From positions 62,001 through 126,000 of the forward strand of contig NZ_QSCM01000008.1 of NCBI RefSeq assembly GCF_003463065.1: 64,000 bases of DNA, written 5' to 3'. Source of the stretch: Blautia sp. OF03-15BH (lineage in GTDB: Bacteria; Bacillota; Clostridia; Lachnospirales; Lachnospiraceae). A program made the position numbers and the translations under genes. Below the pieces are notes generated by a model. It did no database searches, was not told the origin of the DNA, and saw only the letters and a program-made list of their open reading frames with translations. How positions within the stretch are numbered: the first letter of the stretch is position 1; each line of letters begins with the position of its first letter. Shown here piece by piece: positions 16,377 to 24,442 of this stretch.

Positions 16377-17273
16377 ATGAGGAAAAGAAAATTTAAACAA
16401 GAATGGTTCTGGGCCTATGTATTTATAGCTCCCATGGTGATAGGCACCCTGATCTTCGGAATTGTACCAATCCTGTATTCTGCAGGTTTATCATTAATGA
16501 AATGGGATGGATTGGGAGAAAAGACATTTAATGGTCTGACAAATTTTGTGAATCTTATGAAAGATGAAAAATTTAGATATGAGATAAGGAACACGCTAGT
16601 CTATACCATTGCAGTAGTACCGATCACGTTGATGTTATCTTTGGGCGTTGCGAACCTTTTAAATAAAGGACTTCAGGCAACTGGTTTCTTCCGCGTAATC
16701 TATTTCCTACCGAATATTGTTATGCCGGTGGCAGTAGCTATGGTATGGCGTTTTCTGTTAAATTCAAAAGTGGGACTGGTGAATGTTTTCCTAAGAGTAC
16801 TGCATCTTCCAACACCGGGATGGATTTCAGATCCGAAATATATTATGGCTTCTCTAGTGATAATCAGTGTCTGGAGCGGAGTCGGTTATAATGCGATTAT
16901 CATGCTGGCCGGTTTGCAAGGAATTTCCCCGTCTCTGTATGAATCGGCGCGGCTGGATGGAGCAAGCAGTATCCGGATTTTCTGGAAAATCACATTCCCG
17001 TTATTGAGCCCCACCTTATTTTTCCTGACAACCATGAGTATCATGAACAGCATGCGTGCCTTTGATATCATTTATACCTTTATCGGAAAGGCTGATCAGG
17101 GAGGACCGATTGTGGATGCGTCCAGAACGGTTGTATTTGGAATTTATGATAAAGCATTCAAATTTCTGAATATGGGAGGCGCGTCCGCAGAAGCAATGAT
17201 TCTGTTTTTCATGATAGCAGTGATTACCGTTGTACAATTTAAGTTACAGGATAAATGGGTATTTTACGAATAG
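16377..17273 (+). CDS. ABC sugar permease, MalF/UgpA type
   Basis: Integral membrane subunit of a CUT1 carbohydrate importer. Six hydrophobic segments are visible, starting FWAYVFIAPMVIGTLIFGIV. The cytoplasmic coupling loop carries the EAA motif (YESARLDGASSIRIFWKITF, residues about 184-203). The 298-residue length is normal. It pairs with the next gene. No ATP-binding gene is in the cluster, so a shared MsmK-like ATPase elsewhere is expected. Confidence 0.93.
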   Translation: MRKRKFKQEWFWAYVFIAPMVIGTLIFGIVPILYSAGLSLMKWDGLGEKTFNGLTNFVNLMKDEKFRYEIRNTLVYTIAVVPITLMLSLGVANLLNKGLQATGFFRVIYFLPNIVMPVAVAMVWRFLLNSKVGLVNVFLRVLHLPTPGWISDPKYIMASLVIISVWSGVGYNAIIMLAGLQGISPSLYESARLDGASSIRIFWKITFPLLSPTLFFLTTMSIMNSMRAFDIIYTFIGKADQGGPIVDASRTVVFGIYDKAFKFLNMGGASAEAMILFFMIAVITVVQFKLQDKWVFYE

Positions 17274-17287
17274 GGGAGGAGATTGGT

Positions 17288-18121
17288 ATGAATAAAAAAA
17301 GCAGAGAACTAAGAGAAAAAATCATCTCCTATACGATTCTGACCTTAGGGGCAGTTGTCATGCTGGTACCATTTCTGTGGATGATACTGACATCCTTTAA
17401 AACCTATGCGGAGACGGTCAAAATCCCGATTCAGTGGTTGCCTTCTGTGTGGAATCTCAATAATTACCGGGAAGTGCTCGTAAAGCTGGATTTTGTCAGA
17501 TATTATGGAAATACGATCCTCGTTACTGTGATTACGACCTCGTTGATGCTATTCATTGGTTCTTTATCCGCATTTGCTTTTGCAAGGATGAATTTTCCCT
17601 TAAAAAATTTACTCTTTTATATGCTTTTGACTGTATTTATGGTTCCATCACAGATGACGATGATTCCAAAGTATCTGATCATCACAAAATTGAAATGGGT
17701 GGACAGTTTAAAGGCACTTGTTATTCCGAATCTATTCAGTGTATATACTATGTTCATGCTGAGACAGTTTTTTGCATCACTTCCCAGGGAACTGGAAGAT
17801 GCGGGAAAGATAGACGGCTGTTCTTATTTCAGATTGTACTGGAATATTGAAATGCCTCTATGTAAAAGTTCCATCGTAGCAATCACAGTGTTGAATGTAC
17901 TGTGGTGTTGGAATGATCTTCTGTGGCCGCTGATTGCTACCAGTTCTGATAAAATGCGTGTGCTGTCTGTTGCGATGGCAACGTTGCAGGGACAACATGG
18001 CACACAGTATCAGCTTTTGATGGCAGCAGGCGTTTTGGCGGTCATACCGATGATTATTATTTATATTTTTGGACAGAAATATTTTATCGAAGGTGTAGCT
18101 TTTTCAGGATTGAAAGGATAA
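17288..18121 (+). CDS. ABC sugar permease, MalG/UgpE type
   Basis: Second membrane subunit of the same importer. The EAA loop is LEDAGKIDGCSYFRLYWNIE. ATG 17288 was chosen because GGGGAGGAG precedes it. The frame is open to ATG 17255, but that start lies within the end of the preceding permease gene and has no RBS. 277 residues. Confidence 0.93.
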   Translation: MNKKSRELREKIISYTILTLGAVVMLVPFLWMILTSFKTYAETVKIPIQWLPSVWNLNNYREVLVKLDFVRYYGNTILVTVITTSLMLFIGSLSAFAFARMNFPLKNLLFYMLLTVFMVPSQMTMIPKYLIITKLKWVDSLKALVIPNLFSVYTMFMLRQFFASLPRELEDAGKIDGCSYFRLYWNIEMPLCKSSIVAITVLNVLWCWNDLLWPLIATSSDKMRVLSVAMATLQGQHGTQYQLLMAAGVLAVIPMIIIYIFGQKYFIEGVAFSGLKG

Positions 18122-18133
18122 AGGTGAGATGAT

Positions 18134-18961
18134 ATGAGAATAGACGCACATGTACATATGCATGGACAGGAAAAGGATTCCGGTGAATTTATGAAAAGAC
18201 TTGAAATGGCTGGTTTTGATGGAGCGGTTGTTTTTTCACCCGCGCCGGACGGAATGCTTGGACCTGGAAAAACAGGTACTCCAAAGGAGAGACTAGAGAA
18301 ACTGATGACCTATGTGAAAGGACGTGATACGTTATATCCATTCTATTTCCTTGATCCAACGGATGAGGATGCTCTAGAGCAGGTGAAGCTGGCAAAAGAA
18401 GCGGGTGTATACGGTTATAAAATCATCTGCAGCCATTTTTATCCATGGAATCCGCAGGCAATGGAAGTATACCGTTGGATAGCAGAGCAACATATGCCAC
18501 TTATGTTCCATTCTGGAATCCTTTACGATGGAATCAATGCATCAGGAAAATACAATAGACCTTGTGAATTTGAACCTCTTTTATCTGTGGCTGGTTTGCG
18601 TTTTTCAGTTGCTCATGTATCATGGCCCTGGACTGGAGAATGTATTGCTGTTTATGGAAAATTTAATGCTTTTCTGAAAAGAAATCCTGGAGGAAAAGCA
18701 GCTGAGTTGTTCCTTGATCTGACACCGGGAACACCGCCGACATTCAGAAAACCGGTTTTAACGGACGTTTATGGAAATGGTTTTGATGTGGAACAGACAA
18801 CCTTTTGGGGTAGCGACAATGTGGCGGAAGGCTATAACTGGGAATATGCGAAACGAATCAGAGAGAGAGACGAGGAGATTTTCAAGGAACTTAGACTATC
18901 AGAAAAAATAAAAGAGAGTATTTTCTGTGAAAATTTTATGAGATTTATGAATAATAACTAG
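18134..18961 (+). CDS. Amidohydrolase_2-type TIM-barrel hydrolase
   Basis: The metal-dependent hydrolase fold is shown by DAHVHMH at the N-terminus (residues 4-10), a histidine in LMFHSGI, a histidine in SVAHVSWPW and a C-terminal aspartate in FWGSDN, in the order expected of this superfamily. RBS AAAGGTGAG. 275 residues. It is the only enzyme in the kinase/transporter module, so it presumably acts on the imported compound (lactone, amide or decarboxylation chemistry are all known in the family). The substrate cannot be read from the sequence. Confidence 0.82.
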   Translation: MRIDAHVHMHGQEKDSGEFMKRLEMAGFDGAVVFSPAPDGMLGPGKTGTPKERLEKLMTYVKGRDTLYPFYFLDPTDEDALEQVKLAKEAGVYGYKIICSHFYPWNPQAMEVYRWIAEQHMPLMFHSGILYDGINASGKYNRPCEFEPLLSVAGLRFSVAHVSWPWTGECIAVYGKFNAFLKRNPGGKAAELFLDLTPGTPPTFRKPVLTDVYGNGFDVEQTTFWGSDNVAEGYNWEYAKRIRERDEEIFKELRLSEKIKESIFCENFMRFMNNN

Positions 18962-19012
18962 AAAAAGACATTTGAATTAATGTTTTTGCTTTGAAACACA
19001 GCACAATACGAT

Positions 19013-19182
19013 GCCTGGCGGAATCGCGATGGGTTGCGTCCTCGAAGCCAACACACATTCTTAAATACACTACAAAGCCCGGGTCATGCACAACTATATG
19101 CACTCCCGGGCTTTTCAATTTTTCAATCTCTCTTACTTAATGCTCCAGTGCCTCTTTGCCCATCTACTCCAGCAGCTTTAGC
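19013..19182. repeat. Decayed copy of 20944-21112 (pncB 3' region)
   Basis: Shares with 20944-21112 the string GCCTGGCGGAATCG, the GTGCGTCCTCGAAGCC-like block, the terminator hairpin and the last codons of pncB. Many substitutions and small gaps separate the two, so the duplication is old. Confidence 0.85.
19075..19114. terminator. Copied pncB-type terminator hairpin
   Basis: AAGCCCGGG (from 19075) pairs with CCCGGGCTT, followed by TT on the plus strand and preceded by a short A run that serves the minus strand. It may now terminate the amidohydrolase operon. Confidence 0.7.
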
Positions 19183-19190
19183 TAGCACAG
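19137..19190 (-). pseudogene. Remnant of the pncB C-terminus
   Basis: On the minus strand the bases encode LLE-stop-MGKEALEH-stop, against LLEKMGREALEY-stop at the end of the intact pncB (21064). The AAG-to-TAG change and the loss of everything upstream show it is dead. Confidence 0.75.
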
Positions 19191-19197
19191 CACTTTT

Positions 19198-19468
19198 TGA
19201 AATAATCAGCTCAGTGACTTATCTGTAAATTCGCTTGTACACTTGAAAAGCTTCGGTGTAGCCCGTATCAAAAAAATCCATAAAAACATATAAAATATTA
19301 TATCTTATATGCAAAATAATAATTAAAAAATGCATCTACATATGATATTGTTATGGCTGCGGGAAAATAGAAAAATAAAATTTGTCTATGGAAAATCCGG
19401 TTGATTCCTGATGCAATTTTTCCTTATAATAGCAGTAGATTGCTAGCCTTTTGTGGAGTCGTAGAAGA
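19198..19468 (+). repeat. Direct repeat, right copy (about 275 bp)
   Basis: Same orientation and near-identical to 10815-11092, ending at the same CTTTTGTGGAGTCGTAGAAG. With the left copy it brackets the whole kinase/transporter/amidohydrolase module. Confidence 0.85.
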
Positions 19469-20021
19469 GTGAACCGACAGTGTACAAAATACTAAACCGG
19501 GCGATCTTCTATGCAAGTCGTCTGATATCATCTCAAAAAGAGCGGGATTTTGTTGGCTCTGATTATGATGACATTAAACGGGTATTCAGCATCTGGATCT
19601 GTATGAACATGGATGTCAACAGCATGAGTTTTATTCATTTGATGAAAGAAGACCATTTGGAAGCTCATACTGGGGTGGAAACCTCAATTTGCTGAACATC
19701 ATTCTTATTGGGATCACGAATGATCTTCCGGCGCATGAAGAGAAATACGAACTCCATCGTCTACTTGCTGCCTTATTTTCTACGCAGCTGGTCGAACAGG
19801 AGAAATTGGAAATCATTGGAGAGGAATATAAGATTCCTTTGACGGAAAAGGAAAGAAGGGACGTGAAACTTATGTGTAATTTAAGCGAAGGTATAGAAGA
19901 AAAAGCAGAGTTTATTTTAAATATGCATAGAGAAGGCTTTTCTTTTGAACAGATCGCCCGAGTTGCAAGGATGGAAGCCGAAGAGATAGAAACACTCATA
20001 AAAAAGGAAACTCTGGATTGA
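19469..20021 (+). pseudogene. Rpn-type PDDEXK transposase, 5' truncated and frameshifted
   Basis: The first part reads SEPTVYKILNRAIFYASRLI and SSQKERDFVGSDYDDIKRVF, a core segment of the family. The N-terminus and first catalytic residues are absent. Near 19665 the frame breaks: YWGGNLNLLNIILIGITND continues in another frame to 20021. The C-terminal 60 codons nearly match those of the pseudogene at 11125. No RBS is present. Confidence 0.85.
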
Positions 20022-20065
20022 AAAAATACTTTCCAGCAAGAGTAATACCCGGGAGATAAAACTTT

Positions 20066-20662
20066 ATGAATGAAAACGAATCCCAATGGGACAAACTGTT
20101 AAAAATCAAAACCACCGGTCGCGACGATTCTCACGCAGACCAGTACCGTTATCCCTATGAACCGACGCCCTACTCTGTACTGGAGCGTCTGGCAAACAGC
20201 GGGCTTATCGGAAAAAACAACACCCTCCTGGACTATGGCACCGGCAAAGGCAGAGTCTGCTTTTTTCTATCTTATCAGACACGCTGCCGTTCCATTGGTG
20301 TAGAATACGATGAACGGATCTTTTCCGGGGCAGAAGAAAACAGACTCCGTGCCGTTTCCGGGAAGCGGACTGTCTTTGAAATGCAGGCAGCCGAAACCTA
20401 TCCCGTACCGGTAGAAGTGGATCGCTGCTATTTTTTCAATCCATTTTCTGTAGAACTTCTGCAGAAAGTTCTGGCCCAGATCTACACTTCCTATTACGAA
20501 AATCCCCGCGAGATGCTGTTGTTTTTCTACTACCCGTCCGAAGAATACGTCAGCTGCCTGATGACAGAAGAACAGCTCCTGTTTTACGACGAAATCGATA
20601 CCAGGGATCTATTTGAGGGAAATAATGAACGCGAGAAGATCCTGATCTTTGAAGTGGTATGA
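20066..20662 (+). CDS. SAM-dependent methyltransferase-like protein
   Basis: A class I Rossmann methyltransferase fold is suggested by motif I (LLDYGTGKGRVCFFL, residues about 54-68), an acidic end of strand 2 (IGVEYDE), and FFNPFS at the motif IV position. 198 residues, so there is no extra substrate domain. The target is unknown. A GGGAGA RBS precedes ATG 20066. Copies of its last 50 bp occur at 10773-10822 and, more decayed, near 19194, so this gene end was present when the local duplications occurred. Confidence 0.75.
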   Translation: MNENESQWDKLLKIKTTGRDDSHADQYRYPYEPTPYSVLERLANSGLIGKNNTLLDYGTGKGRVCFFLSYQTRCRSIGVEYDERIFSGAEENRLRAVSGKRTVFEMQAAETYPVPVEVDRCYFFNPFSVELLQKVLAQIYTSYYENPREMLLFFYYPSEEYVSCLMTEEQLLFYDEIDTRDLFEGNNEREKILIFEVV

Positions 20663-20665
20663 TTT

Positions 20666-20760
20666 GAACGCAGATCGCGAAGCGACTGCGTTCATGAGCA
20701 AGTAGCGAAGCGGATTGCGAATGTCCGATTTACCACAGTCGCGAAGCGGATTGCTATCAT
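20666..20760 (+). repeat. Dispersed repeat, longest copy
   Basis: Starts 4 bp after the methyltransferase stop. The first 28 nt fold almost completely: GAACGCAG pairs with CTGCGTTC (20666-20693), with an inner TCGC/GCGA stem. It continues with GAGCAAGTAGCGAAGCGG and GCGAATGTCCG, then repeats TCGCGAAGCGGATTGC. Other copies are at 3814, 4723, 6910 and 22579. Confidence 0.8.
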
Positions 20761-20766
20761 AAACCA

Positions 20767-20968
20767 GCACCCCATCCCGATTCCAGTCAGGCGTCATGTG
20801 GAGGCAGGGCAGAAATTCTTGGCTCGCAGAAATCTGCGCTATGAGCGGAAATCCATTGTCTGAGCGAAGCGAGTTATGGATTTCCACGAATGCTTTTAGC
20901 AGATTTCCGCAAGCCTTAGAATTTCGCCCCGCCGCAACTGAAAGCCTGGCGGAATCGGGACGGGGTGC
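20767..20968. repeat. Long foldback element next to pncB
   Basis: The left arm (20767-20837, starting GCACCCCATCCCGATTCC) pairs imperfectly over 70 bp with the right arm (20899-20968). Inside, GGAAATCCAT (20847-20856) pairs with 20876-20885. There is no coding potential. It could be a MITE-like insertion or the template of a long structured RNA. Confidence 0.75.
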
Positions 20969-21000
20969 GTCCTCGAAGCCATCTATAACCACATATTACC

Positions 21001-21042
21001 AAAAGCCCGGGTCATGCACAACCATATGCACTCCCGGGCTTT
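21001..21042 (-). terminator. Terminator of pncB (bidirectional)
   Basis: AAAAGCCCGGG and CCCGGGCTTTT form a perfect stem with A and T runs on the two sides. It lies 22 bases past the pncB stop and can serve either strand. Confidence 0.85.
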
Positions 21043-21063
21043 TCAATTTTCAATCTCTCTTAC

Positions 21064-22530
21064 TTAATACTCCAGTGCCTCTCTGCCCATCTTCTCCAGC
21101 AGCTCAGACTTGATCTTATAAAGCTTATCGGAAAGATCCACATAAACCTCATGCGGATTGATCAGACGTTTGGTCTCATCCCAGAGAGTCTCTTTTTCTC
21201 TGGTACAGATGTCACGGATCTCCATGACAGAAGGAGACGTATAAACACACTCACCGTCCTTAAATACCGGAACCAGAAGCTCTCTTAAAGTATAAGTGTT
21301 GGCGTGTATCTTTGTTTTCTTCCAAGTCTCCAGCGGATCAAAGACGATCATATCCTTTGTCTCATCGAACGTCTCATCCGCCAGACAGATCAGGTCTGCA
21401 CGGATCTTGCCGGTCTGCCGGTCGTAGATCCGGTAGATGGTCTTGTTACCCGGGTTGGTGATCTTTTCCGTGTTTTCAGAAAGCTTGATCTTCGGGATAA
21501 ATTCACCGGTCTCTGCATCCTGAACAGCAGCCAGCTTGTATACGCCGCCGAAAGCCGGGCAGTCCTTACTGGTGATGAGGTTGGTGCCGACACCCCAGGA
21601 AGTGATCTTTGCACCCTGAGTCTTCAAGCTGTCGATGAGGTACTCATCCAGGTCACTGGAGGCGGAAATGAAAGCATCCTCAAAACCGGCAGCATCCAGA
21701 AGCTTTCTGGCCTGCTTGGACATGTAAGCCAGGTCGCCGCTGTCCAGACGGATACCATAATTTTTCAAAGGAATGCCCGCTTCGCGCATCTCCTTGAAAA
21801 CACGGATGGCATTGGGAACACCGGATTTCAGCGTGTCGTAAGTATCTACCAGCAGGCAGCAGGCATTGGGATAAAGATCAGCATAGGTCTTGAATGCGGT
21901 GTATTCATCAGGGAAACTCATGATCCAGCTATGCGCATGGGTTCCTTTGACCGGCACATCAAAGAGCTGGCCGCAGAGTACGTTGGAAGTACCGACACAG
22001 CCGGCAATGACAGCCGCTCTGGCACCGTAGACACCTGCATCCGGACCTTGGGCACGGCGAAGACCAAACTCCATGATGCTGTCACCTTTTGCTGCATAAA
22101 CGACTCTGGCAGCCTTGGTTGCGATCAGACTCTGATGGTTCAAGATCGTGAGGATGGCAGTTTCCACCAGCTGCGCTTCCATGATAGGTGCTACGACTTT
22201 GATCAGCGGTTCGCGGGGGAAAACAACCGTTCCTTCCGGAATGGCATAAATGTCGCCGCTGAAATGGAAGTCTTCCAGATATTCCAGAAAATCTTCATCG
22301 AAAACATGAAGGTCACGGAGATAATTGACATCTTCTTTGGAAAAACGAAGATTTTTGATGTAATCGATGACCTGTTCAAGACCTGCAGCGATGGCATAGC
22401 CGCCGTCACAGGGATTTTTCCGGTAAAAAGCATCGAAGACGACTTTTTCTTTGTTCTGGGATTTAAAATATCCCTGCATCATGGTCAGCTCATAGAAATC
22501 AGTCAGCAGTGTCAGATTCATTGTACTCAT
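21064..22530 (-). CDS. pncB: Nicotinate phosphoribosyltransferase
   Basis: Joins nicotinate to PRPP to give nicotinate mononucleotide, the first step of NAD salvage from nicotinic acid. The N-terminus MSTMNLTLLTDFYELTMMQG is characteristic. The PRPP/phosphate site region includes GTHAHSWIMSF, DTYDTLKSGVPNAI and GIRLDSGDLAYMSK. 488 residues from ATG 22530, which follows AAGAGGTAATCACT. An in-frame start at 22584 is possible but has no RBS. It is a single-gene unit with terminator 21001-21042. A decayed copy of its end lies at 19137-19190. Confidence 0.95.
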   Translation of the reverse strand: MSTMNLTLLTDFYELTMMQGYFKSQNKEKVVFDAFYRKNPCDGGYAIAAGLEQVIDYIKNLRFSKEDVNYLRDLHVFDEDFLEYLEDFHFSGDIYAIPEGTVVFPREPLIKVVAPIMEAQLVETAILTILNHQSLIATKAARVVYAAKGDSIMEFGLRRAQGPDAGVYGARAAVIAGCVGTSNVLCGQLFDVPVKGTHAHSWIMSFPDEYTAFKTYADLYPNACCLLVDTYDTLKSGVPNAIRVFKEMREAGIPLKNYGIRLDSGDLAYMSKQARKLLDAAGFEDAFISASSDLDEYLIDSLKTQGAKITSWGVGTNLITSKDCPAFGGVYKLAAVQDAETGEFIPKIKLSENTEKITNPGNKTIYRIYDRQTGKIRADLICLADETFDETKDMIVFDPLETWKKTKIHANTYTLRELLVPVFKDGECVYTSPSVMEIRDICTREKETLWDETKRLINPHEVYVDLSDKLYKIKSELLEKMGREALEY

Positions 22531-22578
22531 AGTGATTACCTCTTTTTTATAATTTAACCGAATCAAGCAAGTCCCCTG

Positions 22579-22650
22579 CTTCAATTGCGCAAAGCAATAA
22601 GCGTCATCCGGTTATGGGCAAGTAACAAAGCGGATTATGGATATCCGCCT
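22579..22650 (+). repeat. Dispersed repeat, diverged copy upstream of pncB
   Basis: Contains CTTCAATTGCGCAAAGC, then GGGCAAGTAACAAAGCGG and ATATCCGC, matching the order of motifs in the copies at 6910-6977 and 20666-20760. It lies between pncB and the CDF gene. Confidence 0.7.
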
Positions 22651-22729
22651 GGCGGCAGCCGTTTTTTAAAAAAACAACTGTACAGGAGCAGGTTTCTCAA
22701 AGCTTACAGAAATGTTGAAACTTGGCTGC

Positions 22730-23899
22730 TCAATAGGAAATAAAGTCTGTATCCACGGTGATGATACAGTGATAACGGGGATCCTTTGTTTTCAGAACCT
22801 CAATGACCTGATTTTTGATCAGCTCCGGATCCTTGACTTTATCCGGAATGACCAGGTCAAAAATCAGATTGATCTGATTTTTTCCGTCAATCATACGAAA
22901 ATCGTGGAAAGAAAGTTCCGGATCGACGGTATGTACTGCTTCTGCAACCTGAGAACGGACAGAAAGGACACGTTTGTCATGTGTTTCGATAGGATCCATA
23001 TGGATCACCAGAAGAATATTTAACTTCCGGCTGACTTCCCGCTCCGCTTTATCTATGATCTCATGAGAGGCACGGATATCTGCGTCCTGAGGAACTTCTG
23101 CATGAATGGAAGCAATGCTCCTGCCGGGGCCGTAGTTGTGTACGATGAGATCGTGGGTTCCCATGATGCCGTCGTAACTTTCCACCAGATCGGTAATGGC
23201 CTGACAGGTTTCCGGATCACCGGGCGCACCGATCAGCGGAGAAAGCGTATCCCTGGCGATTCCGACACCGGCCCACATGACGATGGCGGCAACGATGATT
23301 CCGATAAAACCATCCACATTTAAATGGAAGAAGTGGAAGATCAGGATCGACAGGATCGTAACGGAAGTCGTGATCATATCTCCCATAGCGTCAGCAGCAG
23401 TAGCCATCATGATCTTGGAATTGATCTTTTTCCCGAGAGAAAGATTGAACCGGCTCATCCAGAATTTTATTCCGATGGAAAGGATCAGGATCGCAACGGA
23501 AGGTGCATGGAAAGTCAGTTCCTCCGGATGAAGGATCTTTGCAAAAGAATCCTTGAAAAAACCAAAGCCGACATCTAGAACCAGGAAGGCAACGATGAGA
23601 GCAGCGATATACTCGATCCGCCCGTGACCAAAAGGATGATCCTTGTCAGCCGGTTTCTCCGCCATCTTGACGCCGACCAGACTGATAATAGAAGAACCGG
23701 CATCAGAGAAGTTGTTGAAGGCATCTGCCGTGACGGCTACGCTGTGGAGCAGGCTTCCTGAGATGAACTTCACTGCGAAGAGGAAGAGGTTACAGAAAAT
23801 GCCCACGACCCCAGCCAGAATCCCATAAGCGGTCCGGACTTCCAGGTCCTCAGTGTCCTGGTAATTATGGACGAAATGCTTGACCAGAAAGTTAGTCAT
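22730..23899 (-). CDS. Cation diffusion facilitator metal exporter, probably manganese-type
   Basis: Proton-coupled divalent-metal efflux protein of the inner membrane. 389 residues: an N-terminal cytoplasmic tail, six membrane segments (about 25-215) and a long C-terminal cytoplasmic region. The metal site in TM2 reads ADAFNNFSD (NxxxD) and in TM5 AADAMGDM (DxxxD). CDF zinc exporters usually have a histidine in one of these positions, so N/D/D/D favours manganese (inference). HPFGHGRIEY is the usual loop after TM2. The C-terminal half is longer than in minimal CDFs. Expression may be set by the leader hairpins just upstream. Confidence 0.92.
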   Translation of the reverse strand: MTNFLVKHFVHNYQDTEDLEVRTAYGILAGVVGIFCNLFLFAVKFISGSLLHSVAVTADAFNNFSDAGSSIISLVGVKMAEKPADKDHPFGHGRIEYIAALIVAFLVLDVGFGFFKDSFAKILHPEELTFHAPSVAILILSIGIKFWMSRFNLSLGKKINSKIMMATAADAMGDMITTSVTILSILIFHFFHLNVDGFIGIIVAAIVMWAGVGIARDTLSPLIGAPGDPETCQAITDLVESYDGIMGTHDLIVHNYGPGRSIASIHAEVPQDADIRASHEIIDKAEREVSRKLNILLVIHMDPIETHDKRVLSVRSQVAEAVHTVDPELSFHDFRMIDGKNQINLIFDLVIPDKVKDPELIKNQVIEVLKTKDPRYHCIITVDTDFISY

Positions 23900-23905
23900 A
23901 AATAT

Positions 23906-23988
23906 CCCCCTATATAATAATGATGGGGGCAGAAAAAAACTGCCCCCGGAAAATGTCGGCGAGAGCAGACATTTTGATTTTGCTGTAT
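23906..23988 (-). promoter_or_regulatory. Leader with mutually exclusive hairpins covering the RBS
   Basis: On the minus strand the leader has a hairpin AAAATGTC/GACATTTT, then GGGGGCA pairing with TGCCCCC around a T7-containing loop. Further down comes the RBS run GGGGG (23906-23910). The CCCCC arm (23925-23929) can pair either with the upstream GGGGG or with the RBS. It does not match the yybP-ykoY consensus as I know it. Confidence 0.5.
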
Positions 23989-23995
23989 CGCTTCC

Positions 23996-24024
23996 ATTAT
24001 ACTCAGTGAACTAAGATTTGACCA
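23996..24024 (-). promoter_or_regulatory. Predicted promoter of the CDF gene
   Basis: On the minus strand TGGTCA (24024-24019), 17-bp spacer and perfect TATAAT (24001-23996). Confidence 0.65.
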
Positions 24025-24222
24025 GAGCAAAATAAAAGTTTTTTTGGATCAAGGGTTGGATCGGCCTCGGAAAAAACTTTTCTTTCGCATGTTTTTCATA
24101 AAAAGACATGAAAATCAGAAAAATTTTAAAATCACAAACACCGAAAAATGCCGGTTTTATGCGGGTTTCCGGGCATCGGAAAATAAATTGAAAAAATTTT
24201 TAAAAAAATTTCAAAAAAGGGG

Positions 24223-24251
24223 TTGACGAATCCGGAAACATCGTATATAAT
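24223..24251 (+). promoter_or_regulatory. Promoter of tRNA-Gln(CUG)
   Basis: TTGACG (24223-24228), 17-bp spacer, TATAAT (24246-24251), within AT-rich DNA. The tRNA starts about 55 nt downstream of the expected transcript start. Confidence 0.8.
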
Positions 24252-24313
24252 TCATTGTGTTGTGAGGGACACGACAAAGCAACACAGAGAAGCAAAACAA
24301 AAACGTGTCACGA

Positions 24314-24385
24314 TGGGCTATCGCCAAACGGTAAGGCAACGGACTCTGACTCCGTCATTTCAAGGTTCGAATCCTTGTAGCCCAG
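24314..24385 (+). tRNA. tRNA-Gln (anticodon CTG)
   Basis: 72-nt cloverleaf. The acceptor stem is TGGGCTA/TAGCCCA with discriminator G, and the anticodon loop ACTCTGACT gives CTG. The T-loop is GGTTCGAATCC. CCA is not encoded. It is closely similar to the Gln(TTG) gene at 57270. Confidence 0.95.
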
Positions 24386-24387
24386 TT

Positions 24388-24423
24388 AAGGATTGTCTTG
24401 AGAAAAGACAATCCTTTTTTTTA
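24388..24423 (+). terminator. Terminator of tRNA-Gln
   Basis: AAGGATTGTCTT pairs with AAGACAATCCTT, followed by a long T run. Confidence 0.9.
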
Positions 24424-24442
24424 TCTAGCAATGAGCCGGGCA

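Noticed and set aside
23900..24060. yybP-ykoY manganese riboswitch ahead of the CDF gene
   Set aside because: The expected conserved loops are not present. Only simple hairpins and an RBS-pairing arm are visible.
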